Positions 34,344-46,560 are shown, counted from the first letter of the stretch. The stretch is 64,000 bases of DNA from Acheta domesticus (GCA_031308135.1 JAHLJT010009436.1:122680786-122744785); one strand, 5' to 3'. Notes: generated from the letters alone by a model not told the origin. Numbers and translations are program-made.

Positions 34344-36400
34344 TGAAGGATTATTAGGTGCCATGCATGTGCCATCCCCTTCGTGCAGTGGGTGGACAAA
34401 TGGAAGAAGGCCTATACTCTTGAGTTGACATTTCATTGAAAGTTTCTTGCAATATAAAGCTGAAAGTATTTATAGAAATTGAAAGCTCGTAACCTCTTAC
34501 AAGTTCCGTAAGCCAATTATTCTATTGGTTATGTTAGTTTCTTGGAGTGTATGTGCTAGTAAGTAGTTTATTCATGAAAGTTAATGAGAAATTTAAATTG
34601 CTGCTCACATTTAAGGATAAGTTCTCTTGATATCAGTCTTTCTTTTTAATTGAATTTTTTGGACAAAATAACACTCACTACAATTTTTACAGAAACCCAA
34701 ATTTGCAACAAACCTACTGCCATATTTTGAATAAAATTACCAGCTTTCAACAACTGCATGCTATTTTTAAGCTTTTTGATTGTTTGGTTTCCTTTCTTAT
34801 TAGTACAAGCTTCTAAAATCTTATTTCGAGGGCACATACAATTTTTGAAGTCACCTGAAAGAACACTAAAGGAAAAAATCAAACAATTTCAAAATTGGAT
34901 AGTGTTTATTATTTGTAGACCTAGAGTAATTTGTAATTTATAACAAAATTGGAATACCAAAGGCTTGGGAACTTCCATTTACTAGTATTTGACCTATTGT
35001 AATTAAAATTAATGCAGTCATTTTTCTACTCCTCTTCTTCTTTTGTATTTACTATAAACAATTTAATTATAGATTTATTTAAATTAATAGAATGCAAATT
35101 CTCTTAGTACAGCCAATATTTTAATGCATCATTTACTGGACTTCTTTAGACAACACCACATTGAGTAAAATTTTTGTTGTGAAATTGTGCTTTTAAAAAA
35201 ATGAAAATTATCTTACATTACTTATCCATTCCAATATTTGTTATTAAAGTAACTGAAATAATTTTTTAAGAATACAATTTTGAATTTATAGATCATGAAG
35301 ATATCATTTTGGGTAAATCTTGCAAAACTTGTAGATCCTAAGCTTTATCATCAGCTTGTTGTTTTCTAAATTAAACATTAATAATATATTTTCAATTTTT
35401 TGCCATTAATTCTGAAATAGTACATTTTTCTTTTGAAAATTGCTTTGAGTTTTCCCTTGTTTGGTCTCTTGCTTCATGCAAATCTTTATATAGTTATTAA
35501 AAATATAGTCATGTATAGGTACTATAGTAATATAATTCCTAATTTACTCACCTACGTCAGTTCACACTACTAATCTTGAAGTGCCGTTTATCCTAATGCT
35601 TTCACGAATCTTCATGCTCATTGCAGTGGAACCTGCATCGTTGTTCCATTTTCTAGAGCTCCGAACATTCGTCCTTACATTCTGATGTTAATACAGACGG
35701 CACACTCGCGTAATTTCTTTAGTACACCGGTCGAGGATTCGGGGTCGCTTTGTCAGTGAGAAAAGCATGTTTCACGAGGGTCAAATCCAAAAAAGAAGAA
35801 AACGAAATGTATGCTACGGTACTAAAAGTTATTCACTGCAGAAGAAATTCTGCGAGTATTTTTGTTTCCTCTCAATTTTTCAGTGAAATCGCGAATTTTG
35901 TCGCTACATAGGCAGCATTTAATTCCTTCAGAAAACTTTTTAAGAACTGAAATAGTGTCTCAATTCGACAAATTCATTGATATCTCCTTTACTGTAGTAA
36001 AAAGCCCATTGCAGTACCTGTGATGAATTTACATTGATAGCGCAGTACAAAGCTTTCGAAAATGGAATTTCGTTAACAATGGGTAGAACCTATGGCGAGA
36101 GTTTTGAATATACATTTGGAAAACAGTAGGCAAGATAACCTGACATATTTTTCTATATTTTTCCTAGTAACGTAAGTGGCTTTTCCCTCTCCCTCTTTCG
36201 ACGCACGCACGTGGCTGCCTTTGAGAGGGACGCTATTTTCAGTAGATCATTTCGGCCGTTTAGTTATCCAATTACGATTATCGTATTTAATTCAAAGAGG
36301 AGGAACTCAGTGGAGGAACTCCAAACGTTGAAGCACTAATGAAAATCATGTCTTACAGAGCGCTTTTTCTTTTAATTTCTAAACCTTCTAACTTTTACTA
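34344..36400. other. AT-rich intergenic stretch
   Basis: No gene, RNA gene or element could be supported. A somewhat GC-richer area at about 35590-35770 has no recognisable features. Confidence 0.35.
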
Positions 36401-36579
36401 TTTTCAAAAATTCAAAGAGTTCAACGAAAATGAGACTTGGGACCATTTTTAATCGTTCTCCATCCGTGAAAAAAAGGATCCGTTCTTGAGAACATTTTTT
36501 TATAAATTGCATTTACTTCGAGCAGAAATTACGTGAAATCTATCATGTTTCTAAAAAAAATTGTAAATAACTGTATTGA

Positions 36580-36715
36580 AATATCTAATTTTTACTTTCC
36601 CGCTAATGCTTACGCAGGAAAGAGATAATATTGTAATGCTGCAGGTGAAAAAAGAGCTGAAAGTTTCACATTTACAATAACGCTTAAACGCCATTTTCTT
36701 GAAAACTGCTTCAAT
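36580..36715 (-). repeat. N-family scrap
   Basis: TTTTACTTTCCCGCTAATGC, TAATGCTGCAGG and CGCTTAAACGCCATTTTCTT match end and interior pieces of the N-family in reverse orientation, scrambled and short. Confidence 0.5.
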
Positions 36716-36751
36716 TCTTTTTAACGGAAATTTCCGTATAGAACGAAGTTT

Positions 36752-36990
36752 TATACTGCGATTTTTCTTACTTTGCCTCTCAAGTCTCGTCTTTACGATG
36801 GAATATGTCACGATATTTGGTGACGTTCTCAGTCGTCCCGCTAGATATCGAATGATCGCGACCGCATCAAGCAGTGCTTGCGATCATGCGACATCTAGCG
36901 ACAGGACCGAGAAAGACCCGAAATGCCGTGTGATATTCTATCGTGGCCATAGGGGCTTCAGGGACAGAGTTAGAAAAAATGCATCTATTA
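36752..36990. mobile_element. Palindromic MITE, family 1, copy C
   Basis: The left end TATACTGCGATTTTTCTTAC is followed by ACTTTGCCTCTCAAG, ACGATGGAATATGTCACG, the central GCGATCATGCGACATCTAGC, and a diverged right arm lacking the terminal CGCAGTATA. It belongs to the CTTTGCC subfamily with copy D. Confidence 0.75.
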
Positions 36991-37006
36991 TATTCTCAAA
37001 GTAATA

Positions 37007-37882
37007 CAGTAATCCCTCAACATTCGCGAGCGATAGGTTCCCCAAAAAACTCGCGAATGTCAAATCCGCGAATGTTGAGTCTATCTTTTAATGATGAAAG
37101 ATGGGTTAGGTTCCTGGATATCGAGAAGCTGTTTAAAAAGAAGGGAAAAATATCTGACACACAGTTGTAGAACTGAGTAAGAGCTACTACAAACAGAGTT
37201 CACAATCAACTTTTCAAAGAGAATAAATAAAAAAAATTCGAATCTTATTTCAAAGGTGGGAGTGGTTGAATATAGGATTTGGTTATTTTTTGGTTCATCA
37301 CCCTCCTCGTTGTTCTAATATCCAAACATGGAAAAGTTGCTGCTTCTATTTCTCTCTGAAAGTTTGAAGTTATTTCTATGTTCGGATCACATGCGAATGC
37401 CCTTTCCACCAGATGTTGTTGAAGTTTTAGAGTGCCAATACAGCTTTGACATTGAAATTGGTTCAGGACGCAGTGTCGCTTCTGTTACTTCATTACGTTC
37501 GAGGAGACTTTCTTCGCTGAATATTTCTCGAAGCTGCTATTCAGTGAGGTCATTATAATGAGAGTTGCATAGATCCTGAATGGCTTTTCTGTTCACGCCA
37601 CTGAGTTGAATTATTTTACAATTGTATTATACTATTAATGTGAAATGACATTCCAACTTTGATAATTTTGCAGAATGTGATACTTTGAGCTCCGGTGACT
37701 GCCAGGTTCGTTTCCCAGATATCGCTGATAAAGGAAATAAAATGTGCTCGCTTTCAAAAAAGTACGACCAAAGACGTACTCGCGAATGTTGAAGTCGCGA
37801 ATGTTAAAACTAGTAGCATTTCTCTAATCGCGAATGTTCGGAACTCGCGAATAGCGAATTCGCGGATGTCGTGGGATTACTG
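37007..37882. mobile_element. pogo/Tigger-like non-autonomous element
   Basis: The left end CAGTAATCCCTCAACATTCG and right end TCGTGGGATTACTG are inverted and flanked by TA (37005-37006 and 37883-37884). The CAGTAATCCC terminus is typical of pogo/Tigger elements. Subterminal CGCGAATGTT motifs recur at both ends (at least six copies, some imperfect). I recognise no transposase in its 876 bp. Confidence 0.8.
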
Positions 37883-37994
37883 TATTTCGTTTCTACCAAA
37901 GGCAACCGAAAATTGAGATAAGGTGGGAAAATGGGGTGGGAAAAAGATAGGGTGGCGAGAGACTGCAGCTTTCAAGAGAATGGGGCAAAACCGG

Positions 37995-38065
37995 AAAGCG
38001 AGACCAGACCAAAGAAATTAGAAATTTAACTAGTACGAGAAAGTCTGTGCTATTCTGTATTGACA
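37995..38065 (-). repeat. N-family 5'-end fragment
   Basis: AAGTCTGTGCTATTCTGTAT is the complement of the family's start. It is preceded on the + strand by the CCAAAGAAATTAG phrase found in other copies. Confidence 0.6.
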
Positions 38066-38756
38066 CTAGTAACTTTCTAGCTACTTAGGCAATCCCTATT
38101 TGTAGTAGGTTTTGAGTAAACTCGTGTGCGTGCGTGTAGAAATATGGTCCCGCCTCTCTCGGTTAGACCACTTCCCGAGCACCTATCGAGACATATGAGG
38201 TATCATTTAATGCGTCTCGGTCTCCTCATGGGGAACTGATAATTTGTTTTCCGATCTGGCCATAAGATTCCGAGAAATTTCCAAAAACGTTTTTTCTCGT
38301 ATTTTGGCGGTGTGATGTGACCGGGAATTAAACCAATTTCACGTAAATAGATCTATGCAGGTGACGTTGATTAAACCCCATTTTTCCGTGGTTATCTTCA
38401 GTCCAAGACATCATGATTTTCTATCATGAGGATGGCAACACTGCTTTTTGACAAAAGAGCAAAAATTAAATGAATATCACCCGGCAGCATGTGTTCTAAA
38501 TTCTGAAGTAATTCAGTTGTAGTGAAGTGTGAAAGTGTAGTGAAATACGTGTTTAATGCTTTTTTTGTATAATTTTGCAACTTGCTTTGGAATATTAAAT
38601 TTGAAGAACGTGAAGTGAATATGAAAGAAACAAGAACTGGAAATACTAAACAATACATTTCTTAAGCCTGCAAAAATCGATTTTCAATTTAATGTGATTT
38701 ACAACTTATATACACAAACAAAATAATAACCTTTTAATGTGTATATATATATATAT
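38066..38756. other. Non-coding spacer
   Basis: I see no gene. A TA microsatellite at about 38741-38756 forms the left target of the next element. Confidence 0.35.
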
Positions 38757-39984
38757 TGAAACGAATTGTTATCATTAAAATGATAACAATGCGTTTCTGA
38801 GTAGGAAGAACGTTTGAACTGCGCGGTAGCGGCCGGCACGCCGACGGAGTCGGGTGCCGGAGTCGGTTCAGTGTGAAGAACTGAAGGCGACGGACTCACG
38901 GGACAACGGCAGTGCAGCGATGGCGGAGGAATGAAACGGACGGTTATGTTGTGTGCGGAAGAAAGAGCGTGGACAGTAGTGAAATCTGGAACCATCGTGG
39001 AGGATAGGCATCGGGAATGATAAGATAGTGGGGAAGGGCATGAAGTGAACTAAAACGGTGATGTTGCTAAAGTGAATAAAAGACAATATCGGCGCGTAAA
39101 GATATCCACGTGGCCGAGTGCTGATGAGTGGCTGAATGTGGATTTCCGTGCCTCAGACCACTCGTTAATGTTTGGTGTAAGTAGCTTCGAGAACAGGCGG
39201 GAACAACGACGTCATCGGAGTGAGCGAGATTAATTATTGGAACTTGTTGAAAGTGGGGAACTTGGCATTGATAAAGCAACGCACGCGGGCGGACACTAGT
39301 ATGGCATGTGACTGTAGAGGAACAGCATTAAACAATCGGTTGTGAAACGGAGAAGAAAAGAACTTATTACGAACGGCGGAGGTGAGAAGCATTAGCGAGC
39401 AACGCCCGGTAGGTTCGTTACAACGGCAGTGGACATCAAGATCTCGGCAGTCGGCGTCGTGCAGGGACGGCGGAAAAGCATCGAAGGTCGTCAGCGAAAC
39501 GGGCCCCCTCACCACGTCGGCATCCTGCGACCCGAAGAGGCCCGAGCACAGACGGAGCGGCGCGAAGCATCGCCCCGTCGGCGGAGGGGCGAACACGGAG
39601 CGACACGGTTCGGGGATTGGAGTACTGTGAGTAAGATCGGCCGGAAGAATATTGGGAGGGAGGGTAACTAGACAGCAGGAGACAGTGATCTTTAGTCGAG
39701 GCCCCACAGATGTGGGAATTATAACAAATGAGTGAGATTCCAGGGTAATGAAGAGTTTATAAACGGGATGTGATTTAACATAGGGAAAGGACAAAGTAAA
39801 TGCTTTTGTGAGCAACAAGAATCACCAATTTTGTATTGTGATTATTCGAGCAATACAAAATTTCATATTTACCGGTAAGTGTTCATTGTGAACGTGATTG
39901 AATCCGGAGCCCATTCCCGGGTAAGAGTCCCTGTCCCCTTTTTCTAATAAATATTGTGCAGAGTCAAATCCACGACTCGTTTCA
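38757..39984. mobile_element. Probable solo LTR, 1,228 bp
   Basis: It begins TGAAACG and ends CGTTTCA, the TG...CA inverted termini of an LTR. Four-base ATAT flanks lie on both sides (38753-38756 and 39985-39988). AATAAA at about 39945, shortly before the right end, fits a retroviral-type polyadenylation signal. The interior is unusually GC-rich (38800-39650) compared with the surroundings, as in a promoter-bearing LTR. The first 40 bp form a hairpin (GAAACGAATTGTTATCATT against AATGATAACAATGCGTTTC). There is no internal retroelement sequence on either side, hence solo. Orientation, by the poly(A) signal, is probably +. Confidence 0.6.
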
Positions 39985-39990
39985 ATATAT

Positions 39991-41240
39991 ACAGAGTGAG
40001 TCACGTAACTTTAGCACCTCCTGTAACTTTTGAACGGTTGAAGATATTGCAATGCAGTTTTCACGGAAGTGAATGAGGGAATGGGGCAAATTGATATGTG
40101 TATTGATTTCTCTTTTATCACGTGTATTTTACGAGATATTTGAGGTAACTTTGTTTTTTCAAATGGGACTATACATATTTTTTCAGTCTATCATGACAAG
40201 CGTAAAAAGACGAATCCAAAGATATAAATATTGTCATATGTTAGATAAGCATTTTTTTGAGTAATTGTGATTTTTTTGCGACTAGTGTTCAACGGATATT
40301 TTCATTGTAACTGGCAGCCCCACAAGGTCACGCAGCGCTTCCCCAGCAAACGCGGGGTCGGGAAAGGGAAGGGATTTTAATAGTTGAGGATACGAAAAAT
40401 ATTCACAAAACTGTTGCATTTTTTCCTGAACTCTCCTTTCCATCCTGATCCATTTTCAGATATTTTGTGTTTCTTAGGGATTGAAAATACGGATTTGTCT
40501 TAAGTAGTATTTATTGAAATAAGATTATTTTTATTCCTAAGTTATTATTACATTCTTATTAACATTGAAATTTTTTGCTGAAAATACGGAATATTTTTTG
40601 TACAGTTTTAATTATTTATTCTTATTGTGCTTTGTTTCAAGATCCCATTAATACGTATCTTATGAAACCCCATTAAATGGAGTTGAAGTTATAAACAATT
40701 ATAATACGATACAAACTAATGAAAAATCCTTATTTTCCATCCTTTAATTCCTTCAATCAAAGAAAGTCGAAAATCTGAAAATGCGGAAGGATGGAAAGCA
40801 CAGTTCAGGAAAAAACTGCAATGGTTTTGTGAATATTTGGAATATGTTTCGTATCTTCAAATCTCCCTTCCTTTGCTCGGGCGCGCGTTGCTGGTGGAGC
40901 GCTGCGTGACCTTGTGTGGTAGACTATTCAAAATGTCCGTTAAACCCCAGTCGCAAAAATCAAAATTAATCAAAAAAAACGCTTATCTAACATATGACAA
41001 TATGTACATCATTGGATTTGTCTTTTTACGCTCGTCATGGTGGACTGAAAAAATATGTATAGTTCTATTTGAAAAAACAAAGTTACCTAAAAAATCTCGT
41101 AAAATACAAGTGATAAAATAAAAATTAATGCACGTATCTATTAGCCCATTTCCCTCATGCACTTCCGTGAAAACTGCATTGCAATAACTTCAACCGTTCA
41201 AAAGTTACAGGAGGTGCTAAAGTTACGTGACTCACCCTGT
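39991..41240. mobile_element. 1.25-kb near-complete palindrome (foldback element)
   Basis: The ends ACAGAGTGAGTCACGTAACT and AGTTACGTGACTCACCCTGT are inverted, with ATAT on both sides. Similarity between the arms runs for hundreds of bases: CACTTCCGTGAAAACTGCAT, then CTGCGTGACCTTGTG, then CCTGAACT(C/G)T(C/G)CTTTCCATCC. The centre is near 40,615. The open frames inside are mirror-image shadows without domain content. Confidence 0.85.
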
Positions 41241-41246
41241 ATATAT

Positions 41247-42140
41247 TGTGACTAACCCTGTTATCTCGTCGCATGCACGCCCACGCAACGTGTGTGCGAA
41301 GCGCACGCCTCAAATTCCGCAGGAGCGAGCGCTACAGCAATCACAGAAGCGATCCTGGCGTCAGATTGCGGCGCGGCACTTTGCTACCAAGTGAGGAAAG
41401 GGGTTGTGACGCGCGTCACGCCCGTCGGAGAGGGAGAAAGGAGAACCGCCCCGACGTGGAGGAGAAAATACGTATAAATACCACGGAAAACGGAATGCGG
41501 TTCTTCTTGATTGTCCGCCTCTTGATCGCCAGCATCTTGTCCGCCAGCATATTGACCAGTAGCACTAGACCGTCAGTTCGTGGTTGTGACTAGCGCTAGT
41601 CTGCAAGTGATTGACAGCGCAGGCGAATGCCGGCGAAAGGTTCGTTCAATAGTGTCGCGAGGCAGCCTAGTCTACGAAAAAGTGCGTTTTGAACTTTGTG
41701 TGAGAGATCAAAAGTTAGGAAAGCTACTTAAAGCATTTAATTAGTAGACAGTGATTGATAATTCCCACGAGAGTTGAATAATTAGCGCAGCAGAAGGACT
41801 TACTGCTCTAACGTTGCCTAAGAGCGCTGCACCATTCGCCCATAGACTTTTAAAAACGCATAATTGCGTCGTGATTTGTAAATTCACAAAGGCGTATCGT
41901 CGGTACGATGACAAGAAGAGAGAAGTAGAGGACAGCGAACCGCAAGATCAACGCAGTCACCGCTTGCGAGGCGAACGCTGCTAACGCTGCCGCCGCCGCC
42001 GTTATCTCTACACCGAGTACCGGGGCTGAGCGAGACGCCGCGCCGTTGCGCCACCGTGCACTGCGGTATTAAATGGTTTAGTTGAACGTTGATAAGGGAA
42101 AGAATTTTACTAGCCATTCATGTCAATAAAAATAACATTT
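41247..42140 (+). promoter_or_regulatory. GC-rich, promoter-like segment (possible LTR)
   Basis: This segment (about 41260-42080) is rich in G+C and CpG compared with the flanks. It contains a TATA-box-like CGTATAAATACC at about 41471-41482 and an AATAAA at about 42125-42130. No coding region starts from it. It may be an LTR or the promoter of an unrecognised non-coding transcript. Confidence 0.35.
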
Positions 42141-42344
42141 TTTACTAATGCCTTGAAAAGTAATAATGATGTCATTGTAGTGAATGTTTAAAGTGTGTGT
42201 AAAAAGGGGGAAAGGAAAGGGGAATTTGTGAATGAGGGTTTAAAACCAGGTCTTAATGTGGTAAATATTAAGAGTTTTACAAAGGAGAAATGTTCATATA
42301 ATTTGTTGTAAAAAGAAAAGTTCAGTAGTCAGAAGGATTAGTAC

Positions 42345-43112
42345 GATTCTTTTGTTTTTTCAAAATTTACAAAACTGTAATTTTTTTATGTTTCTCACGT
42401 CAATAATATTTACATTAGCGGCGGTTTGTTCACATTGTTTTATGCGTAAATGTGCTTTAAATAATGTCACATAGTTTCTCGAAACTCAACATTTTGTGTG
42501 AAAACTAGCTCAAAATTCCACATTTTCAAAATCGCTCAGACGCCATTTTCTCATAAATGGATCCGAATTCAATTTTCTTCAAGCCTTTCGAACAGATAAT
42601 GGTAATTGCACTCCTTAATAAGAAGTAAAATCCATTTTGGGGTTATTTTTTGTTTTTTTTTAATTACGCAAATGTAATTTTTTTAAGACCTCTCACATAG
42701 TTAACATGCAAATTTCCTGCAATTTGTAAACACTATTGTATTTGTGAGTTAAAGTGCTTCCAATGACCTTTAATAAAATTTGTCAAAAACTCAAAACTTT
42801 TCTGTGAAAAAGAGCTTCAAATTTCGAATTTACAGTAGCGCTTAAACGCCATTTTCTTAAAAACGGCTCGAAATTTTTCAAAACAAATTGCCATTGAGGA
42901 CGAGGTTTTATTGTCTTTAATACTCTTAAAATAATATTTCCGTTGTACTATTAGGAATCCGAAAAATTAAGAAATTGTTAAAAAATATTGTGCGGCGATC
43001 GATGGTAGCTGACAAGAGTATGTGGCAAGTCCGAATAACTAGCCGAGACCAAAAGAGATAGAAAACTAATACAGGAAAGTTTGTGCCATTCCGTAACACC
43101 TCTATTAATAAC
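42345..43112 (-). repeat. N-family repeat, 5' half
   Basis: Reverse-orientation copy: at the + strand right end the family's start reads GTTTGTGCCATTCCGTAAC. It contains GCTTAAACGCCATTTTCTT and AAAACTAGCTCAAAATTCC. It is truncated at about 42345 and abuts the next MITE piece directly. Confidence 0.75.
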
Positions 43113-43290
43113 TTTGCCCCTCAAGGCCCGTCTTCACGATGGAACAAGTCACGGTATTGCGCGTCTTTCTCAGTCGTGTTGCTAGATATCGCTTGAGCGT
43201 GACCGTGTCAAGCGGCGCTTGCGGAAATGCCACATGTAGCGGCACGACCGAAAAAGACGCGAAAAGCCGTGACATATTTTTACGTTATTT
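43113..43290. mobile_element. Diverged MITE family 1 copy without termini
   Basis: AACTTTGCCCCTCAAGGCC, CACGATGGAACAAGTCACGG, GACGCGAAAAGCCGTGACAT are recognisable arms of the CTTTGCC subfamily. Confidence 0.65.
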
Positions 43291-43659
43291 AGCACGCTAA
43301 TACACTATAAGACGCTAATACAATATCCCGCCTTCTTTTCAAGGTTGGCTCACCAGCCTCAGCTAGAAGGCACTTGATACGGCTGCTGCGACACGCACCA
43401 CACAGCTTACGAAGAAGATAAAGGGGGGACACATCTGGCTAACAGTGCGCAGTTTGAGAACCCCACGTAAGGGAAAAACGTGTCAAACGTGAGCCCCAGG
43501 AACATGGCAGATTCAGTGAATGGAAGTTGATTTCCTCCCAAGTAAAGGACTGGACTGCTATGCTAGTAGTTTATCCTACAGAAATATTTACCAGTAGATT
43601 TAATTGTAGAGAAGTTGAAACCTGGTGAAGTGTGTAATTCGTGAAGCTTGTTGAACACC

Positions 43660-46008
43660 AATTTAAGTTGCCTCTGGATCACACTGACACTGCTCTATGA
43701 ACAGATGTCAAAATCATCCACAAACAGCGATACCTTTACATGTTCTCGCACGACCGTCGCTGTACTATTTATGGCAATGGCAGAGTGACACTTAGCACCG
43801 TCCCTTAGGGGATGCCGTTTTCAAAAGGGAGACTGCTAAACAGTTTGTCACCAACGCAAACTTGGCCAGACCTATTCGATAAAAATGGAGGAATTGGGGG
43901 AGCTTTCCCCTCAATCCCCACGAGTTCGCAGAATGCCGTACCTGCAAGTGGTGTCGTAGGCCTTTTCTATATCGAATAGTCACAAGACGGCCACAAGATG
44001 TCTTGACGAACGATGTTGAAATTTCAGTTACCTGTGCGACGAGATAGTCTACCCTCGCTGTCTGAATCAGTGAAAAACTACTAATTGACAGTGACTATTT
44101 ACTGATGGTGTCAGTTATAACCCTGCCACTGACAATCAGTGAATTGAACTGAACAAATCAGTGAAAATCGGGTCCACTTTTTGAATAAATGAAACTTCAC
44201 TGTTTGAATCAGTGAAACGTGTGAAAACAGCAGCAAACAACTGGACGATCAGTGAGGGATGTGGCGCGACACTGACGACCAGTGAAATGCTGGCGGTCAT
44301 TAGGAAAAGGTTCGCATTTTCGCTGATTGCCAGCGAAACTGCTCATTTCGACTGAAGATATCAGTGACTTCGGCTCTCACTGATTGAATCAGAGACACTT
44401 TCACTGATTCAGATTCAGAGAGTAAGATTGACCGATGTTTCCTGAATTCGCACTGAATTGATGTAAACAGATTTCTGCACTCCAAAGTGCAGACCTAATT
44501 CTGATTTATCATCCGCTCCAGCTCTTTGCAAACGGAGCTGATAACAGATATGGCGGTAGCTCGACGGGGACTACTGTTCCTTTCCTTCCTTTAAAGCTGG
44601 ATAACTATCGCTTCTCACCACAGAGCAGGGATGGTGTGCCCTTCCCAGATGCCACTATAAAGTTGGAGGAGAAATAGCATCGCCACATCAGGAAGATGCT
44701 GTAGCATTTGGTTGTGTACTCCATCAGGACCTGGGACAGTTCATTTCGTTAACGCGAGTGCAGAGCGCAATTCTGACACGGAGAAAGGAATGTAATCGGC
44801 AGACGCTTTGCAAAAAAAATTCCAACGGACGATTTTCCATCCTCTCTTGAACCAAAAGAAAGTCAGCTGCATAGTTCTCTGAACATGTCGGAATGTTCGC
44901 TTGACATGTGTTCGTAGTGCGCGGCGGGTTCCTCTTCAATCACATGTGGAGAAGTCATCATCTCATCATTTTTAAGGAGACATGGCACCGTATTGATGAA
45001 GAGTGTCCTTTTGTCTGGCGAATTCTTCTTCACACCAGATGTGGTGGCTTGTGGCAATTGAGAGAGGACACGTAAGCTCTTCACAATGCATTTTTGCTCT
45101 CTAAAATTATACTCCTCGACTTCGCCCTGCATCGATTGAATTCCATTTATATCCATAGTTGGATAATGTTTGAGTCGTGCCGTTGCTCTTTTACGAGCAC
45201 TGACCCCTCTTCCACCATAGGACAAAAGAGTGCAGTAGTTTACCTGTTATTTCGGAATTGCAATAGAAGCAGCAAAAAGTGTAGCGCTATTAAAATGTGA
45301 AGTCATTTTATCCATTTTGTCGAAGGAACCATCTGACAGGTCAACATTATTTGGGAAAGTTGACCATTCAGCACGTTTCACGATCCATTAAGGGGGCGAG
45401 CAAACCCACGACGAAGTTGATTGATGTGGACAAAAGGGGGGAAATGCCCGCTTCTATATAGATCATCGAATATGGTCCATTGCACAGCAGTGGCGAGAGA
45501 AGGGCTGCAAAGAGTTACGTCGATAGCCGTTCTTGTGTTTGTAGCAGTGGCAAAATGTGTTGGTTCACCTAAATTGAGAATAAACATATTAGTGGTGTCG
45601 ATGACAGATTATAAAACGGATCCCCTTTGACAAGTACGAGAAGAAACCCCAAAGAGAGCTGTGGGCGTTTACATCACCAACAATTAAGAAAGGTGTGTGC
45701 AATATGTTGCATACAGTGGGTGCAGGGGATGGGAGGTACATCTGAAAAGGGAATTCTTCAGAATGCAGCGAGTCGTGATCCAAAGTAGCAACTCCGCCAT
45801 GAGCATGGAGGCCGTCGTCGACATCAACCCTATAGGGAGTAAAACCGCGAAAGGATAGGGGGCGTAATGGAACAAGATGTCTCCTGTAAACAAAAAATTG
45901 AAGGCGTAAAACTAGGATCTTGTGAATCTCCCTCAGATATGTAAGGCACCAGTTAGAATTGGACGCAAGGCCTCCTTCATAATTATGACAGCCAAGTGGT
46001 GCTTGCAC
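43660..46008 (-). pseudogene. Jockey ORF2 (endonuclease-reverse transcriptase), broken
   Basis: The endonuclease part shows VYRRHLVPLRPLSF, VDVDDGLHAHGGVATL, QMYLPSPAPTVCNI and the catalytic-type LIVGDVNAHSSLWG, then NLGEPTHFATATNTRTAID and LDDLHGSDHFP-like text (FDDLYRSGHFP). The reverse transcriptase part is recognisable from FDIEKAYDTT, the NGIP-stop-GTVLS region, and the catalytic motif SLFVDDFDI at about 43704-43735. At least a dozen stops or frameshifts and an insertion exclude activity. Confidence 0.75.
44052..44432. mobile_element. Insertion with repeated TCAGTGA motifs inside the LINE
   Basis: This roughly 380-bp stretch separates two halves of the Jockey reverse transcriptase. TCAGTGA or its complement appears at least eight times, often as GAATCAGTGAAA. 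It begins near TCGCTGTCTGAATCAGTGA and ends near CACTGATTCAGATTCAGAGA, weakly inverted. It is non-coding, probably a non-autonomous DNA transposon whose transposase binds the motif. Confidence 0.55.
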
Positions 46009-46522
46009 AGGGATCCGTATCGTGCGTGGATTTGCCGCACTTTGCGCAAACAGGACTTTCGGCCATGCACCGTTGTTGCGTGTGTCCGAACATCTGGCAC
46101 TTGAAGCAGCGCAGGAGGTTAGTCACATATTGCCGCACGTGGAGATTATAAAACCCACAGATAACCCTCTCTGGTATAGAAGGCAGACTGAACGTCGGGA
46201 TCAAGATGGAAGTCGGGATCTCTCTCCCACGCTCCTTTGTCTTGATCCCGAACACCTCAGTGACACCCTAGTTCTTGAAGGCAATAAGTTCCTCTTCGGT
46301 TTCAGGCGCGATATCATCATGATTGACCTCTCCCTTACACAGGTTAAGGGTTGGGATAGTAGTCACTTCCACTTGGAAGCCGGCAATCAGCTTAATGCTT
46401 GAGATCTTTTCGATCTGCTCTTCGGTGCGTGCTTCGAAGAGAATGGTACCATTTCTTTGACACACAACCGCTTGGAGCTTACCGACCGAGTCCTCTATGG
46501 CTCGTGCGGAGACGGACTGCAC
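45983..46522 (-). pseudogene. Jockey ORF1 (gag-like, CCHC zinc knuckles)
   Basis: The frame from 46522 continues past one in-frame TAG (at 46265-46267) to about 45983. The C-terminal part carries LRCFKCQMFGHTQQRC and CAKCGKSTHDTDPC, the paired zinc knuckles of a Jockey-type nucleic-acid-binding ORF1 protein. The upstream ERVICGFYNLHVRQYVTNLL fits the same family. It overlaps the start of ORF2. Confidence 0.75.
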
Positions 46523-46560
46523 TCACTCTCTTTCCTTCTTCCACGCATGCCATCAGAAGG

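Larger units (their letters stand above)
43340..46560 (-). mobile_element. Decayed Jockey-clade LINE
   Basis: On the - strand the order is ORF1 (about 46550-45985), ORF2 endonuclease (about 46008-45378), linker (about 45225-44863), then reverse transcriptase (about 44760-43660, interrupted at 44050-44432 by another insertion). The 3' end fades out near 43340 without a clear tail. There are many stops and frameshifts. Details of the two ORFs are given separately. Confidence 0.75.

Noticed and set aside
39234..39818. 194-codon open frame on the - strand in the GC-rich LTR
   Set aside because: It has no domain-like content, lies antisense to the inferred LTR direction, and is explained by local GC content.
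41273..41593. 106-codon frame in the GC-rich segment
   Set aside because: No recognisable domain, overlapping frames of similar length, and a TATA-like site lies inside it; open by GC bias.
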